Below, piece after piece: positions 36,206 through 48,200 of a stretch of DNA of 64,000 bases (position 1 is its first letter; each line of letters opens with the position of its first letter). This DNA is from Zygnema cylindricum. Its lineage: Eukaryota > Streptophyta > Zygnematophyceae > Zygnematales > Zygnemataceae. The DNA is taken from NCBI GenBank assembly GCA_037447655.1, contig JBBHKE010002268.1, positions 83,568 through 147,567 of the forward strand. The letters run 5' to 3'. The position numbers and the translations under genes are program-made. A model generated the notes under the pieces. It was not told where the DNA came from. It did not search any database and saw nothing but the letters and a program-made list of their open reading frames with translations.

Positions 36206-36984
36206 CAGGGTTCGAGTTCGGTCGAGTTCGGTTTTGGTGTGGACAGGGGTTTGGCTTCGGGTGGTTCCATTCTTGTTTCTTTTTGTTCGTATAGTTTTAT
36301 TTTGTCGTTTGCTTTTGTTTGATTTTGCTTTTGCTTTGCTCTCTTTGATCTAGCTTGATTTTGCTTTTGCTTAAGGATTCTCTTTGATTCTTGCTCTGTC
36401 TTAATCTTTTACTCTGTGTTTTTTCGATTCTGGTAGTTATCTGGATATCATTGGAATAGGGTTTGCATTCCGACCATAAACGTTTTGCAGGTTTTTGACT
36501 TATTTTCGCTACTTTATTTGTAAGAGAATTCTTGAAAATATTGTCAGTTCTCGGAAATCCATATGTTTTTCGCCTGTCTGATCCTCAAAAAATGTTTTAG
36601 CCTAAACAATCTGGTCAATTTGAAGCTAGTTTGGATTCACATCGGTTTTCTTTTATTTAATTGTATAATTGGATCTATTTGGAGTGAAGGGTTCCTTTAT
36701 GCATGTTCTCCTCCTTGTTTCCTCCTCGTCTCCTCCTCCTTGTTTCCTCCTCATCTCCTCTTCATCTCATCCTCCTTGCCTCCTCTTTGTCTCATCCTCC
36801 TTGTCCCTCCTCGTCTCCTCCTGGTCTCGTCTCCTGACAAAGTGCCACGTGGCGCCTTGTGAGCAGCTAGTGGAGGTGAATCGCCAGCTGGCGGGGTACG
36901 CTGCGTGGCACCGTCAGGTGGATGCATGGATCGTGGTCCAAGTCAGCGACCCAAGCTGGGTCTACAAGTGGAGGTTGCAGGTGG

Positions 36985-37190
36985 GAGGGCCAGGGGGGGG
37001 AGGGGGGAGAGGGAGGGGGAGGGGGAGGCAGAGGGGGAGGAAGGGGCAGAGGGAGGAGAGCGGTAGGTGTACTAAGTCAGCGATCCCAATTGGGTTTACG
37101 AGGGGAGAGCGAGAGGGAAACGGAAGGGGGGGAAAGAAAGTAGGAGGGGAAGGGGGGGAAAGAAAGTAGGAGGGGAAGGGGGAGGAAGAG
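36985..37190 (+). repeat. GGGGGA-rich arrays filling GLYK intron 8
   Basis: The donor of exon 8 is followed within ~15 nt by GGGGGGGAGGGGGGAGAGGG-type sequence, then two copies of a GGGGAAAGAAAGTAGGAGG block near 37,125-37,185. Intron 8 is only 250 bp and consists mostly of this. Confidence 0.85.
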
Positions 37191-37514
37191 GGGAAATTCT
37201 CATTCTTAGGAAGTGTTGTCTGTGATGCAGGCGGAGGTTGCGATGAGGAACAGAGGGAAGCCCGGGATGACTGACGACCAGGTGGGCCGACCTCCCTTTC
37301 CTTTGGACGAGAGAAGTTGAGAGGGAATTGGGAGCTGAGTATCCATTGGAGGAGGAAATTTGTTGGATGAGTATCGAAACTGTACACTTATATTGTTATC
37401 CAACATTTGTTCTTTCCAAGTTGGCGGATGTTTTGTACTAATAGGTGTTTGCACATTCGGAGTACCCGTTTTTGGTAGCAAGGAATGTGGTAATATTCTG
37501 TTTATTTGCGTGAC

Positions 37515-37615
37515 TGTGACTGAGGATATCTCTGTATGGGAGAGAGATGTCTCTGTATGTGAGAGAGATATCTCTGTATGTGAGAGAGAGATATCTCTGT
37601 ATGTCTCTGTATGTG
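37515..37615 (+). repeat. ~20 bp tandem array in GLYK intron 9
   Basis: Four or five copies of ATCTCTGTATGTGAGAGAG-like sequence. Coding frames across it are artefacts. Confidence 0.85.
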
Positions 37616-38433
37616 TGTGTACGTACTCCAATTTTTATTTTTATTTTCCTGGCATTTGTATTACTTTTAAGCAACATCCTATATTTAAAGTTTTGGACTA
37701 ACTGCATTTTCTAAGTGTTGGCATTCACAACAATGTTATGTTTCTTAAAATAATTGTGCAATTGTGTAATTGTCGACGCTACTTTTTCACGAGTTTTTCT
37801 TAAATGGTTTTTAATTTGTCATTTTCCGAACAGCTTGTAGTTTACATGTTCTTACTTTTGCCTCCATACATATAAAAAACTAATTATACATGTCTATCAT
37901 TTATCTCCAAGAATCTCTATTGACTTAATTTTATTTTTGCGGAAGCAAAGCCCTTTAAATCTTTCCACGGACTCAGTTGCTGCGTAGGCCGCTGATATAT
38001 AACATTTTATTTTACCTTCTCAAAAAGATGATTAGGAAAATTTGATGAGGGATATTCTGTCTTATGTCTTGTCTACTTACAATATCATGTAAACCAATGT
38101 TTTAGTTGTCTTTAGTTTTTGTCTTGTGTCTTGTCCCTCACCTCGGTACACCTGCTCATGGAGATTATTTTAACGTATCTATTTTTATTGTTTTAACTTT
38201 CCCATTTGTTGTTTCAACTTCGACATTTGTTATTTTAACTTTGCCATTTGTTGTCTTTAACTTTGTCATTCATTGTTTTAACTTTGACATTTATTGTTTT
38301 AACTTTGACAGGTGGCAGATTTTGTATCGCGCTTTATCTGCCTCGTCTTTATGCGGAAGGGCCTCGAACAGCTGTCCCGGAAAAAACGTTGAAGTTTCTC
38401 ATCGACGAGAGCAGATCCCCTTTGGAGTGTTAG

Positions 38434-39319
38434 GCACACACCTTTTTCTATTTTATTACAGAACTTATAGCCCAAAGGCACCTAAAAAGTGCCAAAAATG
38501 TCTATTGTCATCTGCTATCCAGGAAGCCTTCATGAAGTAAATAGTATGGAAGTATTAAATTTCGCCACGGAGAGGATATTTGTGATTTGATATTGATTTA
38601 TAATAGCCAATCCTGAATATAATAGGCCCTATCCTGAAAACCGATGCTTTACCTAGTGCAGTTAAAATTAGTAGTTTTTGTGTATTTTACTTTTGTTCAA
38701 TTGTTTGTATGATCTTGTAATCCACTGCCGAAATTTTATCACTTAAGAGTCAGTTGAGTAGGTGCCTGGCGATACAAATTTGTAGAGTTAAAAATATTAA
38801 AACTTTACTATGGCATGGTATGCAGAAGGTCTGAACTTATTGTTAAGACCTATGGAAATCCGCATACAGAATGTGATTCAAGGAGTGTTTGTATCGATCT
38901 TGAGTAGAAAACAGGCTCGGTAGAGCCGACGCTATGTACCTAACGTCAATAACAAATCAAGGGTTTGGTTTTTTGTTGTCTTTTTATTTTTTTGTTTATT
39001 TCTGCGTCTCGTTTTTGTCCCTTTGCTTTTGCCTGTCCTTTTCTTTTGGCAGCTGTCTGTTGTTGTTTGTTAGATGGATCTTGTGTGATATTTTTTACTT
39101 GTTTCCATGTACTCCAATGGTTTACCTGGTCCATGTTGATAGTTTAATGATTCCTATGGTGAGAATGCCTATGCATTACGAGATGAGACGGGTGAAGTTC
39201 CCAGTATCAACTGTAAGCCCATCTGATAAGAGAGGCTCACATTATGGGTGATCTACTTTGGATGATGTACCGACTCTACGAAGCATGCAAGGTTTGAATG
39301 TTGTTTTGGGTTGAGGACA
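38434..39319. other. GLYK 3' flank, no gene seen
   Basis: AT-rich sequence with a few open frames of about 60-105 codons, none with recognisable motifs. It presumably includes the GLYK 3' untranslated region, but I see no clear polyadenylation signal. Confidence 0.45.
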
Positions 39320-39748
39320 CAGGTTATCGTTATTAGTGTTAAAATTAAATTAGTTTAAATACTATTAGCGTCAAAAGCGCTATTTTGTGTGTTGAAAGCG
39401 CCAATTTGAGTGATGACTTTATAGCGTTTATGTTGAGCTGGCATCAACACTATTTCAGGTGAAACTGTTCTACCGTGACAGCATCGAGATTAGTACTTGT
39501 GGGGTTTGGAAATCGTACAATGCATGTAAAATAGAGTAAAATTTAACGCATTTTCAGTTACTTTACACTATTTTATGCTTCATGTTCAGTGATGTTCCCG
39601 CTATTTCGAGCTGCTAGCAGGATTTCCAAGTTAGTTGCATAAGAAATTCACTTACAAGTTGTAAAAATGTGATGTCACGAGGACGTTTTACTTTAATTCT
39701 CACAAAACATAACATAAAGTGGTTAAACACTAATAACGATGAAGGGTG
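39320..39748. mobile_element. Degenerate MITE of the CACCGC family left of unit A
   Basis: CAGGTTATCGTTATTAGTG at 39,320 and, inverted, CACTAATAACGATGAAGGGTG ending at 39,748 (followed by TA) are diverged ends of the family seen cleanly at 61,919 and 62,613. Its right part is shared with 51,632-51,939. Confidence 0.5.
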
Positions 39749-40201
39749 TAGACTTGCACCCACAAAAACGGCTGGTGTTGGATTGTTTCACAAATAACAT
39801 AGAACAAAACAAAAACTGCAACGCGTCGATCAAAGTTAGCGCCTTTTAGAACCAGTTTAAAACGCCTAATATAGGAAACGCGTGTGAAAGGCGTTTAGTA
39901 CGGTGCGTCCAGCGCCCGCGTATTGATCTCCCCCCCGAAAGCTTCCCCGAAGCCTACGCGGTCTGCTACGACACAATATTATTGTGCCGTGGCTGCCACG
40001 AGAAGTCCGTACAGACGTGCTCCACACCTTTTCCATTTACCACTTTTTGAACTGCCGGCCACTCGCCGCGAATGTGGCCCCACCAAAGCTGTCGGTCGCC
40101 TCTCGTACATAAAGTGACCGGAAGAGGTGGCAAAGGAGGAGTCTCACTGACTTGGACGAAAGAATCTCGTTCACTTTTTATGCGCGGAAAAGGTTTCAGC
40201 C

Positions 40202-42425
40202 ATGGAGGATTCCGAAAGCAATTCGTCACTTTTTGAAATAGTTCAGAGCAGCTTTTTTAACCTATCTGCTCTGGCAACCACGGACTACCTGGCAAACGCC
40301 CAATCTCTGCTGCTGAACTCTGTGAAAAGACAATACTTGCAAAACGATTATTTTGCGGGAGGCTTGGGCCTGATGGTCATAACATTCCTTACACAATTCC
40401 TTTGTACTCATTTATCCGCCATTTGCTCGCGATTATTACGAAAAAGAATCTGTGTCATTCACGTAAAGGAGGAGGAAGAGGCTTTCGAATGGTTGAAAGA
40501 ATGGCTGAGCAGGAATGCCAGCAAGGACAGTTTGAGACTCAGTTTGGAAACCAAATGGGAAGGAAATGAAGATGAAGACCGTCCGAGAGGAATAAGAGAC
40601 CCGGGAGATCGACCTCGAGTTTACATCTTTCCACAGCTTTTAAAGGCGCACATCATCAGCTTCCGAGGCCAGAAGGTGAAATAAAAGTTTATCTGTCGCG
40701 AAGCTGTACTATGTACTTATCTGATCAGATAAACCGGTTTTTAGGATCTGGTTTTTCCGCTTTCTTTTTAAAGGCTTTCTTTTAAGGTTGTGATTTATTT
40801 TAATAACTCAATGTGGTTTTCTTTTTGGAATGGCGGTGGTTGATGAACGCAGGTAACCTTTCAATGTATGGCTGAAACTTCGCAGCCTAAGGATTTATCA
40901 GCAAGGAAGGAAACACTGGTACTGGAGGGTCCCACACGTAAAATTTTGGAAGCCATGATCCAAGAAGCTATGGAATGTCATTTTATGCCGGATTTAGAAA
41001 GTCGTAAGACTTCCATCAGAAGGTGGAAAGTATCTCACGGATATTGGGAGTTAATGGCAACTAAGGTGTCTCGGCCAATCAGCAGGTATAGGGGAAACTT
41101 CTCAGAATAGTTATGTAAGCATTCGCTTGTTTTGCTTTGCATTTGTTTTGTTTTGTTTGAAATTTGATCAAACTACAGGCTTAGCCAGACATTAGTGAAG
41201 ATAGAAATCGAGCAGCAAGAATCTGAATGCAGAAGGATGGTTCGTAGTACTTGTTTTTTTTATCATTTCCTACTTCGTTCTAGTAGAGGTTGCCCGTGAA
41301 AGTGTCTCGGTTTTAAATCCCATACTCTGTTTGAGACGACTTATCTCATTGTTGCCTGGCACTGCTGCTTTTTTCTTTTTCCTGCAGTGTTATTCTCGAT
41401 GTTGACATTGGAAATATCCTAAACGACGCCAGGACATTTCTAAGCAGTGAAGAATGGTACATTGCGCGCGGCATTCCCCACCGGAGAGGATACCTTCTGT
41501 ATGGTCCCCCTGGCTGTGGAAAAACATCTCTTATTCAAGTTCTTGCAGGAGAACTTGGATACGATATAGGCGTCATCAGTTTGTCATCCAAGAATATGGA
41601 TGATGACGAAGTATGCAACTGCTCCGTCAACCTATTAGCGATTTAAGCACACTTATCTTCCTTTCTTTTTATGCACTTTTCTATTGGTGGCTTTATATGG
41701 AAGACTGTTATCAATTTTGACAAAAGAGTAGAAATTAAGCAGTAACTTTTAATTTATTATCGCTGGAGAAGATTTTTAGAATATCAGGGAGATCCATGTT
41801 CTGACAGAATTTAAACCGAGTTATAACATCGTTGTATTTTCGTTGTGATCAACAGATAAGTTCCGCCATGTGCGAAGCAAGCTCTCGCAGCATTATAGTG
41901 TTGGAGGACATTGACGCGGTATTCACTCAACGGTTGGACGGAGAAGAGAAGGACAACAACCTTTCCTTCTCGGGCCTGCTGAACGCAATCGATGGGATTT
42001 CTGCGCAAGAGGGACGAATTTTGGTGATGACCACCAACCACCTTGAGGAACTGGATCCTGCCCTTATTCGACCCGGCCGTGTAGATTTCCGCTTGTTTGT
42101 GGGGCTCGCTACTCACAGCCAATCACAGCGCATGTTTCAACGTTTTTATCCTCAATCAACTGTAGAGGAAGCCAACAGATTTGCTGAGAAAATCCCAGAA
42201 GGAACTGTGAGCCCAGCAGCTTTGCAAGGCTATTTTTTGTTGCACAGAGAGAGTATGGACGAGGCCTTAAGGCATGTGGAGGATTTGGTGAAGCAACAAT
42301 CAAAAGGTGTAGAGGCGAGAATTGAAGAAGAAGTTGAAGAAGGGACACAAGAAGATGTAGATACAAACGAAGGGCCGCAAATTGGTGATGGGAAGGCGGT
42401 TGTAGGAGAACCACTAGAAGGATAA
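40202..42425 (+). CDS. BCS1-like AAA ATPase, copy 1
   Basis: BCS1 is a mitochondrial inner-membrane AAA ATPase that translocates the folded Rieske iron-sulfur protein for complex III; plants have many paralogues in other roles, so the substrate here is unknown. Four exons join in phase: 40,202-40,675; 40,853-41,085; 41,388-41,610; 41,856-42,425 (499 residues). Residues ~50-78 form one membrane segment (YFAGGLGLMVITFLTQFLC), followed by the BCS1 N-terminal domain. RPISSVIL spans the exon 2/3 junction. Walker A is GPPGCGKT (Lys281), Walker B IIVLED (~323-328), sensor 1 TTN (~369-371), arginine finger IRPGR (~381-385). The tail after HVEDLVKQQSK is acidic and repetitive (EEEVEEGTQEDVD). No lesion seen. 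It converges on the Rieske gene at 45,299. Confidence 0.9.
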
Positions 42426-45298
42426 GACTTAATAAAAGAACCACTAGAAGGAAAGACTTATAAAAGAACCAGGAGAAGGAAAAGACTTATCAAAGAACCA
42501 CTAGAAGGAAAAGACTTATCATATTCTCCGGTGAAACCTGAATTTTAGGAAGAAATTTAGAAAGTGCACCAACCAGTGTGTGGATACGTATCTTCAAGCG
42601 CAACAATCTACGCTTGTCGTTATTTGTGGCTACTAATGTTGCATTCAACGAGGCTCAAGCTTCTACATTATTTTTTGGCTGTTCCATTCAGGGACCTTTT
42701 AGCAATGCTGCGCCTATTTTAGCGGCAGTGCTGACAGAGAGTCCAGAGAGGTGTATTTTATGTTAGAAGAGTAGTCTTTGATAGAAGATAATGTTTCTGT
42801 TCAATGTTTTTAAATAGCGAAATTCTGAATTCTGTCATCTAGAATTTCGCTATTCATTCAGTATTTCGGTCTTTATCTATTTTGCAATCAATGTGTTTTT
42901 ACGTAATTAGATTCTGGTCAAGATCTGGTTATAAATCTTGACCCTAGCTCTTGACCGAAAGGTCAAGTGCCCCTTCAAAATAGGAAAGTATGTTTCAGTT
43001 CTCGAGAGGGTACTTTCGTATTCTCTCTATTTAGCTTGTCTTTTCTCTTTGTTTTGTTTCAGTTTTGAAATCATTAATCAAAACAGAGCATTCTGTCTGT
43101 TCCCATTCTTTCCACTCTATTTACTACTATGGCTTCACCTTTCACATTTTGTGCAGTATAGTTAGTAGTTGTGGCTAATGGAAGAAGTAGATAATGCTTA
43201 TGGTACAACCAACAGTGAAAACTGATATGCTTAGGTTTTTTTCCAAATAGTATCATCAGATACTAGGATTGCACTTAGATATAAAGTTTGGTTTTTTTTT
43301 TTTTTGAGTAACATCATACTAATATTCCCAAGGTGCGTTACTTTTTATTGTTCCTATTCCTTTTGAGCAAGTTTGGCTGGCAAAATTGATAATGTTCTTG
43401 TTTCAAGTGATTTTTTACTGATCTTCGCTTTCTAACACAGGAAGGCATCATGTTTATGTGAACCTGTTCTTTGGCTATCCTAATTTTCACAATTTTCATA
43501 AATTTGTATTTGAACAAGGGAGAGCTTTTCGAATGGCCGATATTTGTCATCAAACATTGGTTTTGACCGTTGTAAGTTCCGGTTTTCAATTTACTGTGCC
43601 ACGCATCGCTTTTAAGCTAGTGATTTTTTGTGTTAATACTATATTTGAATCTAACTACACTGAATTATGTTTAATTTGTACGACATGTCTCATTTTGGGT
43701 CACTTTAACGAAAAAGTATAGCTATCCCTAGATTATGATTTGTGGACTCTAATGCAGATGGGCGGAAGAACAGACGTTGCCTCCAAAAGAAAATGCTGGA
43801 AAAGGGATTGCCATCGGAGACTGGAAAGATGGAAGTAAGTAAAGGAGAGTCACCAGATAAAACAATAGAATAAACCTGAATCGAGACTACAAGGCACTTA
43901 CTCTTTCAAAATGTCAACAACACTCATACTTTGGGACTAAAACCCAACTTCCTCCAAGGAAGGGAAAGACCCCTGGAGGCGAGCAAAAGGATCCAAATTT
44001 TTCTCTTGGCCCAACAAAAAGTCGAGGGTGGAGCTGAGGCAATCATCAAAGGAAAGAGAATTAACGTCTCACAAGATTGGCGCCGGATCAAAGTGTAAAA
44101 ACATAATGCAATTTCCGTCCCTAACATGATAGAAAATGAGTCCTAAACATACTTCACACGCAACATCGAAATAGAAAACGTACAACAATTGTCCAACGTC
44201 AACAATCAAGCCACGAAAGAAGTAAATTTAAACAAATTATAGTAAAAAAGCTCAATTCTATCCATTTATGCACATCGATAGATGTGGTCAAAGCCATAAA
44301 AAAATGCTCAAAGTGCAACCCTCTCAATAAAGTAGTATTTTAAAGACGATAGCTCCTGTAGCTCCATAAGCTGAAATTCTTTTGCTTTTGCGGGTACTAT
44401 CCTTTGCATAGTTTAACCGAAACACGACCTCCGTGAGTGTTGCTGATGCTAAATAGTCCAATAGCTCACCACCTTTAGCGAGCAATCTTGGGAAGTTGCG
44501 GCTACAGGGCACTCAATGAGCACGTTTCATCCACATTAATTAGCACTGTGAGACCAATTTTTAAAATACTAAAAAGGTTACGCCATCTCTTTTGTGTTTT
44601 TATCCGCATGTTTTATTGACCATCATGTCTTTAAAAACATCATCTCAGGTGGGTTTTTCTTTCAAAATATCACAACTATGGCCCCACGCACCATTCAAAT
44701 TGTGGAACATTTTAGTGTATCAACAAATACAAAACTGAAACAACGTCGTAATCATTGTCTTTGTCATCATCATCATCATTCATCGAGAGCAATTGTTGCA
44801 CTCTTATGTTTAATAGACATGAACAGATTGGTTAATCAACAAAACACTATGTACAAAAAAAATAAACAACAAAGTCAAAAACAACAATCAGACAGTTTCG
44901 TACTTTTTTCATTCTATGCCCTTTTAAGCTAAATTTATCCGATTTGATCATCTACAAACTACTTCAAAACTCGTTTTCATTTAAAGTATATGACCCTACA
45001 CGATAGAGATACTGAACAACAACACAAGCAGGAAACAAAATATACACGACTTAGAAAATATTAATTTGTTCTTTCTTTGGTTTTGTGCTCTTTAGACTAT
45101 TGTCCCTACTTGTTGAAAACCTCAAAGTGGATAAACGTATTCTAATACATCCACCTATGTGCACGAAATTGCACAAAACGCCAAACATGAACCTAGTCGC
45201 CTTTAGAGAAAATAGTGGTGCAAATAACGTGTTTAGAATCACAATCATGGTGTACTTCCGCAACTACGACCTTTTTGCCTTCATTTCAAGCGATAGCA
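42426..45298. other. Convergent intergenic region of unit A with short conserved frames
   Basis: AAGGAAAAGACTTAT(C/A)-type repeats follow the BCS1 stop (42,425-42,525). Two short frames look more coding-like because unit B keeps them. On plus, near 43,757-43,835, after TAATGCAG, the frame WAEE...PPKEN-GKGIAIGDWKDG ends at a GTAAGT donor. On minus, near 44,340-44,460, the frame reads ATLTEVVFRLNYAKDST, then KSKRISAYGA. Neither is recognised. A plus-strand 112-codon frame (44,594-44,932) also has a counterpart at 56,595-56,933. The rest shows nothing. Confidence 0.4.
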
Positions 45299-48200
45299 TC
45301 AACGCTTTGCGTGATCCCAACCACGGTAAATAAACAACTCACTATATTTTTCCAACCATAGAGCGGTCAATAATAAAACAACAGCTCCTCCAACCAGTCC
45401 ATATTGAGTCAGAGGGCGATCAATGGAAAGACTCGTGGCCAGAACAAGGGCAAAAGAGATTGACTTTGCAAATCTTGCAACCATCCGAAAACGATTGAGA
45501 GCTTCCGAGCAAGCCGTACAATGTTGAGTATGACCATGGAATCGATCCAAAATTTGTTCTTTTGGCAAACAGAAAGTTGATAATGGCACTTCCACTCCCT
45601 CGGGAAAAGTAACAGCATTCCCTGGAAAAAAAATGGTTCAACTGTCACTAACAAGTGAAATAAATGAACCAAATGTTGTCAAAAACTAACACAAGTTCGG
45701 CTAGTTAAGAAATTGAAAATGCTTGATCTGGCTAAGTCATTTTCTCCACTCCAATGTTTAGGAGAAGTTGTGTCTTTAAATCCACATACCTCCATATGTT
45801 GCCAACCATTGTCGATATGCTGTCACAATTCGGTCCGATGTTGCCGGCATAAATAGGAGACGTGACCACGGCTCAAGGTTTTCACCTCTCCTCTGAAAAG
45901 CTTTCTCTTGTGCGTGAAGAAAGAAAGCGTCACCTAACGAACAGACAACCCATACAATCCCAAAAATATGTGCTTTCCTTACTAATTAGTTGGTGAGTGC
46001 AAATAAAATTGTTCACATGTGTCTTGCCAACTAAAGCATCGCGGGGAAATGCAATGATTAACTAAGACTAACAATTTTTATAATTTTACATGTCCCATTA
46101 ATAAACATGGTTGATCGATAAAACATTTTTCACGCAGTCATTTTATGTGTATAAAAGTAGTAGACAAGGTTAACTGCGCAAATGGCAGGCACATTACGAC
46201 TTTTGTTTTTCAAGGTGTCAAAACAAATGGCTGAAAAATGCATCAGCTGATTGAGAAAAAAAAAAAACTCGAACTGGAGGTTAAGATCATAATGCTGGGG
46301 GCTAAAATGGGGATGAAACAATTTGTAGTTAACCGGTGAACCAATATTAGAGAGGGCGTGCAGTCCGACTGAAGTGGTTTTAGTGTTTCTATTCAAAAGA
46401 CATCTTGTATTGCCTAAATTCTGCAAAACTGTACCTTGAAAATTGTTGCAAAATGTGAAAGATCCATTCAAAGGTTTTCATCAAAGAGCTAGTATATGTC
46501 TAGCCAAAGCATACACCTCAATTCAAATCGCTCATTTTGCTTTTCTAGTACAAAAAATGTGCACACCAGGAAACAAATGTGAGAGATAGAAAAACGATTC
46601 AATGGAAAATCCAATCTTTTGTTTTCTCTGGATATTTACCCGAATGAAGTTACAACAAAACTGACGCAAACTTGCATCACCAACAGGACAAAGGTTCACA
46701 ATAAAGTCCGAGATTACCATATTCTTACACTTATTATTACTCAAAAAGATTTGAATTCGACCCAAGTATAATAAGAACCGCACTTGAGAAGTGTGATTCT
46801 AAATCATTTAGGTGTGAGATTACCACGACATCCTCCCCCTCTTCCCCCCCCTCCCCTTCCCCCTCCCGCACGTGAAGAAGAGATAACCCATTGCCTACCG
46901 TCAAGAATATCCTGCTGCTCCAAATGTGCCATAAAATCCGGTAATCGGGGAATCCATCCAGGCATGATTTCCCTATTTACACCCGTTTGGATAATGATTC
47001 TCGACCTATTGGGTGCAACAGGTGTCACAAACACATTTGCCAAAAACCGTGTCGGCTTTCCAGCGATCGTAATAACTCTGTGAAACCACCTGCCACGTGG
47101 CAGCAAATTAATGGGCTTCAACCCGAACGGTGAAAATTCCAAATACCCAATAACGAAAAAGACAGCAGCATAAGGTGCACCATTTGAAAAAATCAGAGGT
47201 AAGCCCACCGCGCGTATGTGACACGACTCGGTGCGCTGAACTCCAGTGACAGCGAATCAGAAGGAAACACGTCAGCTTGACCAAATCCAAGGAAACCTGC
47301 CGCACCCTGCAAAAATGGGTCTCGTATCCATGATTCATGTGTCTCGCATACATTTCATTAAACACTGTCAGAAAGTTTACTCCTAAATAAAAATGTAAGA
47401 ACTTATAGCCTCATCCCCAATTCTTTTTTTGAGAATTTGTGATTTTATGGATAGTTTTTCCTCTTTCACTGTCAGATTTCCTTTACAATTAAAACACCAA
47501 TCGCGCACGTAAGATCATTTCTCTTTGAAAAATGTGGTCGACTATTGATAATCACACATCAATGTTTTAACTATGCACTAAACACAGCTGTTGCAGTTGT
47601 TAAAAAGCCTCCGGTGGGGCCATGTGACCGAACTCGAGTCTCACCCAATCGTCCGTGAGAGTAAATGGGAGAGGGCGCCCCATGGTCCGGTTGAGCCCAG
47701 AGACGCCATGGTGGGCGTACGGAAGATGGCTGAGATCCAACACATTCTCCACCAGAACCTCATATCCGTACAAAAGATCTCGTACCGCCCCGCGCATCTC
47801 CTTGTACGGCTCCTCGGCCATCCATTCCGGGAGAGAGGGAGGGGTCGACTTCGCTTCCTTCCATCCGTTCTCGTCAGGCCACACGAACACAATGCCCTGG
47901 AGCGCATTGGATGATGACGTCAGCATGCAATAGCTCAATCGGGTGACATCAGCAAGTGAAGGTTTCAACCGGCGGTGACGTCGGCATGGGTACGGTGTGA
48001 CATGTGGCGCCAGGAAAAGATGGAGAAGGCGTCAGTCAACGGTGGCTTGTGGGTGACGTGGCACATACCTGGGCCTCCATGGCTGGCACGGCACGTGCAC
48101 AAGCGCGAGGAGAAGCTGCCATTCTTCCACGTGTCTTGCTTTCGTCTTCTTGTGGGATGTGCTCACACGTGCCAGTTGGTCCAAAGGCCCATCCGTGGTA

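Larger units (their letters stand above)
29950..38433 (+). pseudogene. GLYK: Plastid D-glycerate 3-kinase (photorespiration), interrupted
   Basis: GLYK phosphorylates D-glycerate to 3-phosphoglycerate with ATP in the plastid. Ten exons join with consistent phases: 29,950-30,510; 30,799-30,878; 32,016-32,067; 33,587-33,628; 33,915-33,993; 34,880-34,911; 35,916-36,059; 36,867-36,980; 37,231-37,281; 38,312-38,433. Exon 1 has a Ser/Pro-rich transit-peptide-like start, then DLAEYIAGGPLIKSL and LRIFRYYLPLYFWCLQQLD. Later landmarks are GISAPQGCG, SISIDDFYLTFDEQ, KKHPGNSLLE, RGNAGSHDLQLGVETLEAL, VRLPRYDK, GRGDRA, LLEGWMLGFEPL and VYKWRLQAEVAMR. The joined length (~425 codons) is near the usual ~450. 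Two defects: the P-loop lysine codon (GCGKTT) is TAA at 30,829-30,831, and exon 10 shifts frame after VADFVSR (~38,330), losing several residues before YLPRLYAEGP. A recent pseudogene or consensus errors are both possible. Confidence 0.88.

Noticed and set aside
36086-36353. Frames encoding GLGLGL, FGFGFG or VWVWVW repeats
   Set aside because: All three frames come from the TTTGGG array in an intron.
39966-40229. 87-codon minus frame upstream of BCS1 conserved in both units
   Set aside because: It overlaps the BCS1 promoter, leader and start codon; conservation is explained by the recent duplication.
41165-41240. Possible extra BCS1 exon (LSQTLVKIEIEQQESECRRM) between exons 2 and 3
   Set aside because: Including it breaks the phase into exon 3; direct joining gives RPISSVIL, the expected BCS1 sequence.
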